This document shows, in pieces, positions 1 through 7,706 of a DNA stretch of 32,004 nt (the stretch's first letter is position 1; each line of letters opens with the position of its first letter). Under the pieces are notes generated by a model. That model was given only the letters and a program-made list of their open reading frames with translations, ran no database searches and had not been told where the DNA came from. The DNA comes from Cyanobacteriota bacterium (lineage in GTDB: Bacteria > Cyanobacteriota > Cyanobacteriia > PCC-6307 > Cyanobiaceae): contig JAPLIE010000156.1 of the NCBI GenBank assembly GCA_026389265.1, forward strand, positions 1-32,004, read 5' to 3'. The position numbers and the translations under genes are program-made.

Positions 1-1
1 G

Positions 2-361
2 TCGCTGGTGAGGCCCCTGCGGCGGGGCGTGGGGGGCCGGCCCCGGCGGTTGCCGCCGCCTGCCACGGACCGGCGCCGCGCCGCGCAGGGGGCGCGGCAG
101 CCCTGGGGGGGGGGGGTGGACTTGGGGGGGCCGGGGCAACGCCGTTTCGAGGTCCTCCGGAGCTGGCGGCTGCAGCAGGCCCGCGAGCAGGGCGTGCCTC
201 CCTATGTGGTGTTCCACGACCGCACGTTGATCGAGATCGCCGCTCGCGAGCCCCTCAACCTGGAGGCCCTGGGCAGCGTTGCCGGGGTGGGCCAGGCCAA
301 GTTGGATCGCTATGGAGAGGCTGTGCTGGCGGTGCTGAGGAACCTGGAGAGCGAATCCTGA
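2..361 (+). CDS. recQ: RecQ-type DNA helicase, C-terminal HRDC domain (5'-truncated)
   Basis: Only the 3' end of the gene is present; the helicase and RQC/zinc parts lie left of the window. The last ~70 residues form an HRDC domain, recognised by an LRSWR-type first helix, the stretch GVPPYVVFHDRTL, and the helix-hairpin end SVAGVGQAKLDRYG. In RecQ helicases this domain helps bind single-stranded or branched DNA during recombinational repair. The frame is open from base 2, so no start is visible. The ~45 residues before the domain are rich in Arg, Pro and Gly and lie over a 12-G run (105-116) and a 7-G run (124-130). A length error there would change the linker frame, so the linker sequence is not trustworthy. 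A stand-alone HRDC protein is unlikely. Confidence 0.8.
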   Translation, partial: SLVRPLRRGVGGRPRRLPPPATDRRRAAQGARQPWGGGVDLGGPGQRRFEVLRSWRLQQAREQGVPPYVVFHDRTLIEIAAREPLNLEALGSVAGVGQAKLDRYGEAVLAVLRNLESES

Positions 362-500
362 AGTGTGGTGGCCAAACCCCTCCAGCCTTCCTCTGGGCAA
401 TGGACACTCCTGGCAGCCTCTCGTCAGGGTTGGCGCCCTTAGAACGAACCCCGCAAGCCACCGCCCCAAGCCCCTGAGCACCGGGAAAGGTCGCCGGGGT

Positions 501-599
501 TTAGGAGTAGCTCCCGAGGGCCAGCTCCACCAACTGCCGGATCAGGGCCCAGGCTGGCGGATCGCTGCGTCGGTCAAACTTGGCGGTGATCTGAAGCAC
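501..599 (-). CDS. possible short ORF, 32 aa, function unknown
   Basis: The 246-bp gap between recQ and aroB holds one short minus-strand frame, from a GTG at 599 to a TAA at 501-503. The peptide starts [17 protein letters not shown] and ends [10 protein letters not shown], with a balanced composition resembling a real amphipathic helical peptide rather than the Arg/Pro-rich shadows common at this G+C. No good Shine-Dalgarno lies upstream. The frame stays open upstream to about 630, inside the aroB start on the other strand. It could be a small gene, the remnant of a larger one, or chance. I do not recognise it. Confidence 0.3.
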   Translation of the reverse strand: MLQITAKFDRRSDPPAWALIRQLVELALGSYS

Positions 600-607
600 G
601 GAACACC

Positions 608-1756
608 ATGGCTGTGGGCCAGCACCCGATCACCATCCCGGTCCCCCTGGCGGCCCAGCCCTACCCCATCGTGCTCGGAGCCGGCAGCCTGACCAGCCTG
701 GCGGAGCTGCTCATCCCCCAGGGAATCCGGGCGGACACCCGGGTGCTGCTGGTCACCAATCCCGAGGTGGAGCGGCACTACGGGCCCACGTGCCGCCGCA
801 GCCTTGAGGAGGCTGGCTTCTTGCTGGAAACCTTGGTGATCGAAGCCGGCGAGGACCAGAAAACCCCCGCCACCGTGGCCCTGATCCACGACGCCGCCTT
901 TCGCCATCGCCTGGAGCGGGGATCGCTGATCGTGGCCCTCGGCGGCGGCGTGGTGGGTGACATGGCCGGCTTCGCCGCCGCCACCTGGCTGCGGGGGATC
1001 GCCGTGGTGCAGGTGCCCACCACCCTGCTGGCGATGGTGGATGCCGCCATCGGCGGCAAGACCGGCGTGAACCATCCCGGCGGCAAGAACCTGATCGGCG
1101 CCTTTCATCAGCCGAAGCTGGTGCTGATCGATCCCGCCGTGCTCAACACCCTGCCGGAACGGGAGTTCCGGGCCGGAATGGCGGAGGTGATCAAGTACGG
1201 GGTGATCGGCGATCCTGCCCTGTTTGGGGATCTTGAGGCCGCAGCGCAGCGGGATCCGCTCGTGGGCCTGGCCAGCCGCGAGAGCGTTGGCGAGGGGCTC
1301 CTGGAGCTCCTGCTGGAGCGATCCGCTTCGGCCAAGGCCCGCGTGGTGGCCGCCGATGAACGGGAAGGAGGCCTGCGGGCGATCCTCAACTACGGCCACA
1401 CCCTCGGCCACGCGGTGGAGACCCTCAGTGGCTACGGCACCTACCTGCATGGGGAGGCGGTGGGGCTGGGGATGCTGGCGGCCGGTGAGATCAGCCTGGC
1501 CATGGGGCTGTGGCACCCCAGGGATCAGCAGCGGCAGCGGGCCGTGATCGCCGCCGCCGGGTTGCCGCTGACCTGGCCCGCCCTTGATCCCCAGGCCGTG
1601 CTGGCCTGTCTGCAGGGTGACAAGAAAGTGCGCCAGGGCAGGGTGCGTTTCGTGTTGCCCACCGCCATCGGCGCTGTGGAGATCCGCGACGACGTGGAGC
1701 CGGAGATCATCGTGCTGGCGCTCGAGCGCCTGAAGGATCCTCAGAGCGGAGGCTGA
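608..1756 (+). CDS. aroB: 3-dehydroquinate synthase
   Basis: AroB is the second enzyme of the shikimate pathway. It converts DAHP to 3-dehydroquinate in the cytosol using NAD+ and a divalent metal. The 382-residue length is near the usual family size. Visible motifs are EAGEDQKT, the NAD-binding block [21 protein letters not shown], the [19 protein letters not shown] stretch, [27 protein letters not shown], and the metal-binding histidine regions [11 protein letters not shown] and [11 protein letters not shown]. The ATG at 608 gives a normal N-terminus. The last 50 bp overlap tail-to-tail with a minus-strand gene. The upstream 246 bp should contain its promoter, but I could not pick one. Confidence 0.97.
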   Translation: MAVGQHPITIPVPLAAQPYPIVLGAGSLTSLAELLIPQGIRADTRVLLVTNPEVERHYGPTCRRSLEEAGFLLETLVIEAGEDQKTPATVALIHDAAFRHRLERGSLIVALGGGVVGDMAGFAAATWLRGIAVVQVPTTLLAMVDAAIGGKTGVNHPGGKNLIGAFHQPKLVLIDPAVLNTLPEREFRAGMAEVIKYGVIGDPALFGDLEAAAQRDPLVGLASRESVGEGLLELLLERSASAKARVVAADEREGGLRAILNYGHTLGHAVETLSGYGTYLHGEAVGLGMLAAGEISLAMGLWHPRDQQRQRAVIAAAGLPLTWPALDPQAVLACLQGDKKVRQGRVRFVLPTAIGAVEIRDDVEPEIIVLALERLKDPQSGG

Positions 1757-2246
1757 AACGGCGCCGCGGCTGGCCCAAACCGGCCGCCCGCCCGCCGAAG
1801 TGGTGGATGAACGCCTGCAGCGCCATCGGCCCGCAGCGCCGCTGCCAGCCGAGTCCCTGGGGATAGCAGCGCCAACACTGCACCCCCAGGGCCGTGCGGC
1901 CCCGCCCCCCCAGGGCCAGGCGGTAGCGGTGGCTGCCCACCACGGCCGGCAACGGCTCCGCACCGGCAGGGGGCGGGGCCAGGGGGCGCCAGCTGGGCGC
2001 GCCGTTCCCCAGGCAGGAGGCGGCGAAGCGCTCCGGTGAGGGGTCGAGAGCCAGGGCAGAGGCAAACCACTGCGCCACCTGCTGGGGAGAGCCCCCCGAG
2101 GCGATCCACACCACCAGCTCCCCGGAAGGGCCGGTGGTGGGCATCGCCGCAAAACCTCGGAACTCCACCAAGGCCGGCACCGTCCCTGCCGCGGGGCTGA
2201 TCAGCGATGACATGAACGGGAGAGCACTGCATCCAGCCAGTGCCAC
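1707..2246 (-). CDS. conserved-looking hypothetical protein
   Basis: I do not recognise a family. The 179-residue frame starts at GTG 2246, preceded at a short distance by a GGGTGA-like element; an ATG at 2213 is an alternative and would give 168 residues. The central part has an ordered, non-shadow composition: a short strand/turn segment with [10 protein letters not shown], a Cys-containing stretch, and a Trp/Cys-rich segment [17 protein letters not shown] followed by a helix. The alternative N-terminus has LAGC near residue 6, but it sits too close to the start for a lipoprotein signal. The gene lies 51 bp downstream of the MidA-like gene on the same strand and is probably co-transcribed. 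Its end overlaps aroB by 50 bp. The Cys/Trp pattern might bind a metal, but that is a guess. Confidence 0.6.
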   Translation of the reverse strand: MALAGCSALPFMSSLISPAAGTVPALVEFRGFAAMPTTGPSGELVVWIASGGSPQQVAQWFASALALDPSPERFAASCLGNGAPSWRPLAPPPAGAEPLPAVVGSHRYRLALGGRGRTALGVQCWRCYPQGLGWQRRCGPMALQAFIHHFGGRAAGLGQPRRRFSLRSEDPSGARAPAR

Positions 2247-2297
2247 CGGCCGTCACCCTGGCGGGACTGGTCCCAGTCGGGGGCTGAAGAGCGGAAT

Positions 2298-3572
2298 TCA
2301 GGGCTCCTGGAGGAAGCGGGGAGGGGCTGCCTCCACCGCGGCCTCTGGACCCCGGGCCAGGGCGATCCAGCGGAACTCCCCCAGACCGGCCGGATCCACC
2401 AGACGCAGCAGTGCCTCCCGGGCCGCCAGCCGGCCGGCGAGATCCTGCGGATGCGCCGGACTCTGCAGGCCGTGGAGGGCCTCGGCCAGGCCCAGGGCCA
2501 GCAGCGCCTGACCCTGCCGGCAGCTGCCCTGCCAGCTCCAGCCCGTGGCGGCGGCCGAGCGCTCCAGACTCTCCAGGCAGAGATGGGACGTGAGATCCCA
2601 GTGGCCGGGATCCAGCAGCGGATCGGGGCTCGCCCGCTGCTGGCGGTAGGCCAGCAGGGTGCCAGCCGAGCGCCAAGGGGCGTAGTAGCGGCGGGCCTCC
2701 AGGGCATAATCCACCACCAGCAGATGGCCTTCGATCAGGCCGGTGCCGGCCGCCTCCAGCCAAGGCGCACAGCCCGGATGGAGTTCGGTGCACCAGCCCC
2801 TCGGCAGGCCCGTCGCGGCTGCATCCAGCCCGAGGGCCTCTAGCTCCTCCAGTGCCTGGGGTTCGAGAGCCGCCCCGGCGCGGAGCTCAAGCCCCCAATC
2901 CGCTCCCAGGGCCACCTCCTGCAGGCGCCAGATGCCGCCATCCCAGCAGATCCGCTTCACCGCGAGGGCATCAAGCACCTCATGGGCCAGCATCACGCCC
3001 CGCACCGGTCGGGCAGCCAGATCGGGCCAGGCCAGCCAGCAGCAGGGGAGGGGAGCAGCGGCCAGGAGCCGGCGCTGGCGCGCCTCCATGCCGGGGTTGG
3101 GTTCCACGAGCAGCAGCTCCAGCCGCGCCGCCAGGTCGGGCCAGCCGGCCGCCAGGGCCGTGGCCAGATGCAGGGCCAGCTCTCCCTCCCCGGGTCCGGT
3201 CTCCACCAGGGCAAGGGGGCCAGGGCCCAGCTCCAGCAGCCAGTCCACTAGCTGGGGAGCCAGGAGGCCGGCAAAACTGGCCCCCAGGCTCGGGGAAGTG
3301 GCGAAATCGCCGCGGGGACCGATCCGCAAGCGGCCGGCTCCATAGGCGCCATGGACGGGATCATGGAGCGCCCACTCCATATACGTGCGGAAGGGCACGG
3401 CACCACCCGCCGCCAAGAGTCGCTCCACCAGCCAGGGGGGCGCCTCCGGGGCTGAACCTGCCGCGCGTTCTGATGGCACGGCCCCGGAATCGGAGCCGGC
3501 GGCAAGTGGTCCAGGCAGCCGACCGCCGGCCTTGCGACCGGCATCAGCCAGAGAATCGGATCCGGAAACCAC
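2298..3572 (-). CDS. SAM-dependent methyltransferase, MidA/NDUFAF7 (COG1565) family
   Basis: The family fold is a class I SAM-dependent methyltransferase. The mitochondrial member NDUFAF7 methylates an arginine of a complex I subunit, so a role in assembling the NDH-1 complex is possible but not shown. Family hallmarks are FRTYMEWALHDPVHGAYG (about residues 61-78), the very conserved GPRGDFATSPSLG (85-97), the SAM-binding ETGPGEGEL (124-132), HEVLDALAVKR, and late in the protein LLVVDYALEARRYY and DPLLDPGHWDLTSH. The listed GTG at 3572 leaves a poorly conserved ~45-residue leader and only 26 bp to the divergent psb32 start. GTG 3479 is an alternative that would free room for two promoters. 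Neither has a clear ribosome-binding site. Confidence 0.88.
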   Translation of the reverse strand: MVSGSDSLADAGRKAGGRLPGPLAAGSDSGAVPSERAAGSAPEAPPWLVERLLAAGGAVPFRTYMEWALHDPVHGAYGAGRLRIGPRGDFATSPSLGASFAGLLAPQLVDWLLELGPGPLALVETGPGEGELALHLATALAAGWPDLAARLELLLVEPNPGMEARQRRLLAAAPLPCCWLAWPDLAARPVRGVMLAHEVLDALAVKRICWDGGIWRLQEVALGADWGLELRAGAALEPQALEELEALGLDAAATGLPRGWCTELHPGCAPWLEAAGTGLIEGHLLVVDYALEARRYYAPWRSAGTLLAYRQQRASPDPLLDPGHWDLTSHLCLESLERSAAATGWSWQGSCRQGQALLALGLAEALHGLQSPAHPQDLAGRLAAREALLRLVDPAGLGEFRWIALARGPEAAVEAAPPRFLQEP

Positions 3573-3598
3573 GCGGTGGGAACCCAGCAGCGGAGAGA

Positions 3599-4459
3599 AT
3601 GCTCGCCCATGCCCCCGCCACCATGCCGAGCCTGCCGGTCCGATTGTTGAAGCGGTGGGCCCTGCGCCTGGCCGGCGGCCTGCTGGCCCTCGGTTGCCTG
3701 CTGCTGCCCACCACCGCCGGCGGTGCCTGGGCCTACGACAACCCCGACCTGCTGCCCGACCACCCCACGCCGGTGATCGACCTGGCCAAGGCCCTCACCG
3801 ACCAGCAGCGCACCGCCTTGGAAAGCGAACTCGACGAGTTCGAGCGCACCAGCGGCTGGAAGCTGCGGGTGCTCACCCAATACGAACGCACCCCCGGCCT
3901 GGCGATTCGCGACTTCTGGAACCTGGATCAACGCAGCCTGGTGCTGGTGGCCGATCCCCGCGGCGGCAACCTGCTCAACTTCAACGTGGGCGATGCCCTC
4001 TTCTCCCTGATGCCCCGCACCTTCTGGGTGGAGCTGCAGACCCGCTATGGCAATCAGTACTACGTGCGCGACCACGGCGAAGACGGCTCCATCCTCGACT
4101 CCCTGCATGCGGTAAAGGGATGTCTGGCCATGGGCGGCTGCCAGGTGGTGCCGGGCCTGCCCCAGGAGCAGTGGCTGCTCACCCTCTGCAGTTCGATTGT
4201 GGGCGGCCTGATCGTGGGCTTCGCGGCCTTTCCGCGGGAAGCCGAACGCACGGTGGAATGGGCATGGGTGCTGCTGCTCTCACCCCTGTGGCTGATCCTG
4301 TTCGGGGTGTTCGGGGTGGCACCGATCGTGACCCGCACCAGCGATCTCTTGCCTCTGGCCCGCAATGGCCTCGGTTTCCTTGCCGCCGCCCTGGTGGCCT
4401 ATCTCATCGCCCAACAGACCGTGGGCAAGTCCCGCCTGCAGGACAAGGGCCAGGGTTGA
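3599..4459 (+). CDS. psb32: photosystem II protein Psb32 (TPM domain)
   Basis: Psb32 is a thylakoid protein linked to photosystem II repair and protection; its plant relative is TLP18.3. The N-terminus has a basic stretch and a hydrophobic helix ending in AWA before YDNPD, consistent with a signal peptide. A TPM domain follows (about residues 57-180) with PVIDLAKALTDQQR, GWKLRVLTQYERTPG, VLVADPRGGNLLNFNVGD and TRYGNQYYVRDHGEDG. After it come about three membrane-spanning segments, including WLLTLCSSIVGGLIVGF and LLLSPLWLILFGVFGVAPIV. I chose ATG 3599 because GGAGAGA lies directly before it; ATG 3623 is in frame and equally possible. The gene is single and ends just before a strong hairpin terminator. 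Confidence 0.93.
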   Translation: MLAHAPATMPSLPVRLLKRWALRLAGGLLALGCLLLPTTAGGAWAYDNPDLLPDHPTPVIDLAKALTDQQRTALESELDEFERTSGWKLRVLTQYERTPGLAIRDFWNLDQRSLVLVADPRGGNLLNFNVGDALFSLMPRTFWVELQTRYGNQYYVRDHGEDGSILDSLHAVKGCLAMGGCQVVPGLPQEQWLLTLCSSIVGGLIVGFAAFPREAERTVEWAWVLLLSPLWLILFGVFGVAPIVTRTSDLLPLARNGLGFLAAALVAYLIAQQTVGKSRLQDKGQG

Positions 4460-4484
4460 ACCTGCTGCCCCGGCGGGCCAATAA

Positions 4485-4516
4485 AAAACCCCGATGTCCT
4501 CGAACATCGGGGTTTT
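4485..4516. terminator. bidirectional intrinsic terminator between psb32 and the muramidase gene
   Basis: A perfect 13-bp inverted repeat (AAAACCCCGATGT at 4485-4497, ACATCGGGGTTTT at 4504-4516) encloses a 6-nt loop. T runs flank the GC core on both strands: TTTT on plus, and six T on minus from A4483-4488. It lies 25 bp past the psb32 stop and 24 bp past the stop of the convergent muramidase gene, so it should stop both transcripts. Confidence 0.93.
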
Positions 4517-4540
4517 ACTAGCTCAGCAATTCGACCGTGA

Positions 4541-5332
4541 TCAGAAACGACCGGAGGGGTCGAGACGACCGGTGGGGGATTCGAAGCTGTTGTTGGGCGA
4601 AGATTCCGGCTGTTCAGCCAGTTCTGGCGGCGCCGGCACTACGGCCGGTGGCACCTGGCGGATGGCCACGGTCTGCCAGGCCGGTTCACCGGACTGGCGC
4701 AGCTGAGAGAGATTGTCTTCATAGAAGCGTTTCAAATCATCGAAACGCTTCACGGGTTGGCCGTAATAGCTGCTGCCCGCCAGGGTGGGGAAGGAGGCCC
4801 ACTCCGGTGAAAGGCGGGCAGCCAGATCGGGCGTCATCTCGCCACGATCCACCAGGGAGAGAGCACCACGACGCTCAATCAGGAAGAGTGCGGCCTGATC
4901 CTGGGAATCGGGGCGGAAATCCTGCAGCCCCAGGACCCGGGAGGCCATGGACCAAGTGAAGGGCATGAACTGGTAAGCACCAGCCGCAGCACTGGCGTAG
5001 CGCGTGGAGTACATCACCCGGTCGGGGTGGCGATGGAGGCTTGGGGTGTAGGACCCGCCAAACAGCATCTGATAGCCCATCGGATGGCCGTTCACCCAGG
5101 TGCCTTCCGCATAACGGATCGTGTTGAGCATGGCCCGGCGCTCAGCGGTCATGCCGAACACCCGGGGGGCAGTGGGCAGAGGCGGCAGGTAAGCCACCTG
5201 CTGAGGCTGGTAGGCCTTGGGAAGGGTGAGGACCCAGGACTTGGATGGATCGGCTGCGTGGGCAGGCGTGGCGACGCTCAGGGCGAGGCCGGCGGCAACA
5301 AGTGCCAGTCGGGAACGCTGAAGAATCGGCAA
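4541..5332 (-). CDS. exported GH104 (lambda R endolysin-like) muramidase / lytic transglycosylase
   Basis: Residues 1-26 form a signal peptide with a hydrophobic core and an AHA cleavage site, so the product is exported. From about residue 60 it matches the layout of the phage lambda R transglycosylase. RYAEGT carries the catalytic Glu (E76), followed by GYQMLFGG, a SAAAGAYQFMPFTW block, LGLQDFRPDSQDQAAL and RRGALSLVDRGE. The family cleaves the MurNAc-GlcNAc bond of peptidoglycan. A Pro/Glu/Ser-rich tail (about 225-263) follows. The start is TTG 5332; the next in-frame stop upstream is at 5405-5407, and no ATG or GTG lies between. No holin or spanin genes are nearby, so a wall-remodelling role is more likely than lysis. 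Expression is bounded by the terminator at 4485-4516. Confidence 0.88.
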   Translation of the reverse strand: MPILQRSRLALVAAGLALSVATPAHAADPSKSWVLTLPKAYQPQQVAYLPPLPTAPRVFGMTAERRAMLNTIRYAEGTWVNGHPMGYQMLFGGSYTPSLHRHPDRVMYSTRYASAAAGAYQFMPFTWSMASRVLGLQDFRPDSQDQAALFLIERRGALSLVDRGEMTPDLAARLSPEWASFPTLAGSSYYGQPVKRFDDLKRFYEDNLSQLRQSGEPAWQTVAIRQVPPAVVPAPPELAEQPESSPNNSFESPTGRLDPSGRF

Positions 5333-5597
5333 AACAATGACTGCAGAGGACGGAACCGAACCAGACCCCGAAGCGGGGAGAGGATGCGGGATTTCCTTGG
5401 AGCACTAGGGGTTGACAAGCGAAGCATGTCGGTGTGAGGAATAGCGCTCGGGAAATCAGATGCAGAATGGATCGGAATGTTAGGCCAACAATGCCTATCA
5501 ATCCCAACCGACGCGATCGTGACAGTGACGCTCGCACAACTGTCCACCTGTATCAGAAATTACGTCGCTGATTCAAATCTCTGTGACCCGCTGCAAT
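5333..5597. other. 265-bp non-coding region upstream of the muramidase gene
   Basis: This region lies between the end of the minus-strand glycosyltransferase and the start of the minus-strand muramidase and is visibly richer in A+T than its surroundings. It must hold the muramidase promoter. On the minus strand TTGATA and TAACAT occur, but only 13 nt apart. On the plus strand a TTGACA near 5413 has no fitting -10 and faces no gene. I could not assign a promoter and see no convincing ORF. Confidence 0.5.
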
Positions 5598-6722
5598 TCA
5601 GCCGGGCGATTGAACAGAAGTCCAAACCCTCTCCAGCGCATCGATCGGCACTGCTGATCGCGCTTCGGCGTGGTGCAGCAGGGCCTGGGCCGCGGTCCGA
5701 GCCCCATCCAGGGGCAGAGGTCCGTTTGTGGGCGGCAGCAGGGGCTGGTCCAGCTCCCAGTCGCCGCGCTCGAAAGCCGCGGGATCGAGGATGCGGTGCT
5801 GGCCGTGGCGCTGCAGATCGCGCTCCAGCACGGGCGCCTCAGCAAAACCGCTGCGGCGCACCAAGTGGATGCCCACCCCCTGGCTGAAGGCCTCGCAGAA
5901 ACTGCTGTATCCGGCCTTGGTGATCAACCGAGAGCAGAGGGGCATCAAATCGATCGGGCGCAGCCCAGGCGGCAGCACCCGGCCATTGGCTTCAGCCTCC
6001 AGGGCCCGGTCCGGCCCGATCAGAACGTGGTCTGGCCAGCGGCGCAGGAGGGTGGGGTCATAGGCCTTGCCAAGGCCTCCGAAGCTCACCAGCACGCAGC
6101 GCTGCCGATCGTGGGGCAGGCCCAGCCGTTGCGCCAGCTCGGCCGGATCGAAGCGGGGCCGGGCACTGGTGATGCCGATCGGAACGCTGGGCACGCCCCA
6201 GTCCATCGGCATCGAGAGGGGGCAGTGCAGCAGCAGATCGCCCTGGGCGTAGAGCTCCCGGCAGCGCTCGGCGCGCTTGAGGAAGGGGCCACCCATCGGT
6301 GCATAGATGGCATCCCAGCCGAAACTTGCCAACCACACCAGCGGCAGACCCAGCCCCCGGGCCAGTTGCGCCGCGGCCGGGGGCACATCCCCGAGCACCA
6401 ACGCCGGCTCAGCCTGCGCCGTGAGCCAAAGCGCCTCCTGCGCCACTCGACCCGGCAGCTCGCAGTCGAGAACCTCCAGGGCCGCCAGGGTCGCTGGCTC
6501 ATCGCTGCCGAGGGCATCGGCCTGCACCACCCCCACATCCCACTGACAGGGCCGGTGCTCAAAGGGCACCGATCCGAAGGCCAGTTTGAGAAAGGAGGTC
6601 GGCAAGCCGCTCGACACCACCAGGCGCCAGTCGGGCCTAAGAGCGGCCAGTTCGGTGAGCACCGATGCCGTGCGGGATCCATGGCCGAAGCCGTGGCTGC
6701 TCAGGGCCGCATAAATCAGCAT
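5598..6722 (-). CDS. GT-B glycosyltransferase-like protein, similar to the N-terminal domain of L-arabinokinase
   Basis: The 374-residue protein starts at ATG 6722 with MLIYAALSSHGFGHGSR, which matches the 'GHGFGHATR' opening of the glycosyltransferase-like domain of plant L-arabinokinase and of MurG-type GT-B enzymes. Further matches to that domain are WDVGVVQADALG, VLGDVPPAAAQLARGLGLP, LASFGWDAIYA, VLVSFGGLG, and the donor-side stretch LITKAGYSSFCEAFSQGV followed by LVRRSGFAEAPVLE. There is no kinase (GHMP) domain. Substrate and product are unknown; a nucleotide-sugar donor is inferred from the fold. An in-frame extension upstream to 6914 exists but is low-complexity antisense of the neighbour. 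The 7-bp overlap with the phosphoesterase suggests translational coupling. Confidence 0.8.
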   Translation of the reverse strand: MLIYAALSSHGFGHGSRTASVLTELAALRPDWRLVVSSGLPTSFLKLAFGSVPFEHRPCQWDVGVVQADALGSDEPATLAALEVLDCELPGRVAQEALWLTAQAEPALVLGDVPPAAAQLARGLGLPLVWLASFGWDAIYAPMGGPFLKRAERCRELYAQGDLLLHCPLSMPMDWGVPSVPIGITSARPRFDPAELAQRLGLPHDRQRCVLVSFGGLGKAYDPTLLRRWPDHVLIGPDRALEAEANGRVLPPGLRPIDLMPLCSRLITKAGYSSFCEAFSQGVGIHLVRRSGFAEAPVLERDLQRHGQHRILDPAAFERGDWELDQPLLPPTNGPLPLDGARTAAQALLHHAEARSAVPIDALERVWTSVQSPG

Positions 6723-7657
6723 CGCTCCATCACCGGTGGCAAGGGAAGGGAGGAGGGCCCCTGAAGGCTGAAGTCCAACACCTCTGCGCGCACCGACGGC
6801 GGGACCCGCCGGGGCGCGGCGCACCAGAGCAACTCCTCGTAGAGGAGCTCCCCGCGCAACCCATACCAACGATGGCTGGCCCGCTCCACTCCCTCTTGGC
6901 CCAGGTGGATCCAACTGAAATGGCGCAGGGCCCGCCCGTGCTCATCCTCCCCATGGCGGGGGACGCAAGCGGCATTGAGATAGGCGGTGCCGCGGCGGTC
7001 CCGAAGGAAGGTGATGCGCTCCCCCCGCTGGCGGCGCAGGGTGTGATGCATGTGGCCGAACACCACCAGGGGCACGGGGCGCCGGGCGCGGATGCGCTCC
7101 AGGGCCAGGGCGAGATCATGGTCTCCCCAGTCGCAGGCCTGCCGCTTCCAGTCGCGGCCGCAGGGGTCACGGGCCTCGCTCCCCAGGCCCGTGGGCCCGC
7201 AATGGGCCAGGAGCACGAGGGGGAGGGCCGGATCGGCGGCCAGGGCGGCCCGCTCGATACGCCGGGCCGAATCTTCCAGATCCACCGGGCCGAACACGGC
7301 CGTGGCGGCCTGGGAAAGATGGTGCCCCCCCCCGGCAGTGGCAGGGCGTCCGCCCACCACCGCCAGACCGGGGGGTGTGAGGGTGCGCAGGGACCAGCCG
7401 CAGTGGAGATCCCCGAGCAGGTCGAGCTGGTGGCGCAGACGGCCGCCACTGGAATCCCGGCCGGTGTCGTGGTTGCCCAGCACACAGGCCAGGGGAAGGC
7501 GAAGCTGCCGGAGCAGACCGGGGATGCGCGTCTTGCCGTCGCTCAGGTCACCCACCACCAGCAGAGCATCCGGGCGGATGTCCTCCAGCACGGCATGGTC
7601 GCTGTGATCCCACTGGTCGTGAAGGTCTCCGGCGATAGCGATCTGCAACACGCCCAA
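6716..7657 (-). CDS. metallophosphoesterase, TIGR04168-type (cyanobacteria/plastid)
   Basis: A calcineurin-like metallophosphoesterase of 313 residues. The metal-binding signature is complete: GDLHDQW near residue 10, VVGDLSDG, LGNHDTG, LLAHCGPTG and VFGHMHHTLRRQ. The length and the GDLHDQW opening suit the family found in cyanobacteria and plants as TIGR04168. Its substrate is not known. The start is TTG 7657: a strong AAGGAGG sits exactly 7 nt upstream, while the GTG at 7651 would be 13 nt away. The gene leads a two-gene unit with the downstream glycosyltransferase (ATGCTGA overlap), so the two may act on the same sugar-phosphate or nucleotide-sugar metabolite, which is inference. It is divergent from nadA with a 49-bp gap. 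Confidence 0.87.
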   Translation of the reverse strand: MGVLQIAIAGDLHDQWDHSDHAVLEDIRPDALLVVGDLSDGKTRIPGLLRQLRLPLACVLGNHDTGRDSSGGRLRHQLDLLGDLHCGWSLRTLTPPGLAVVGGRPATAGGGHHLSQAATAVFGPVDLEDSARRIERAALAADPALPLVLLAHCGPTGLGSEARDPCGRDWKRQACDWGDHDLALALERIRARRPVPLVVFGHMHHTLRRQRGERITFLRDRRGTAYLNAACVPRHGEDEHGRALRHFSWIHLGQEGVERASHRWYGLRGELLYEELLWCAAPRRVPPSVRAEVLDFSLQGPSSLPLPPVMERC

Positions 7658-7664
7658 AGAAAGC

Positions 7665-7671
7665 CCTCCTT
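7665..7671 (-). promoter_or_regulatory. strong Shine-Dalgarno fixing a TTG start of the metallophosphoesterase
   Basis: On the minus strand AAGGAGG occupies 7671-7665, with a 7-nt spacer to TTG at 7657. This is one of the best ribosome-binding sites in the window and supports the non-ATG start. Confidence 0.75.
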
Positions 7672-7706
7672 AGGCTGGACCCATCCTGCCCGACCCGAGG
7701 CCCCGG

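Noticed and set aside
542-2152. Long minus-strand ORF (536 codons) opposite aroB
   Set aside because: Antisense shadow of aroB at high G+C; His/Gly/Gln-rich with no family motif, while the plus strand encodes a perfect AroB.
5413-5440. TTGACA on the plus strand as a promoter
   Set aside because: No acceptable -10 at 16-18 nt and no plus-strand gene downstream.
5670-6764. 364-codon plus-strand ORF opposite the glycosyltransferase
   Set aside because: Gln/Gly/Arg-rich antisense frame; the minus strand has a clear GT-B protein.
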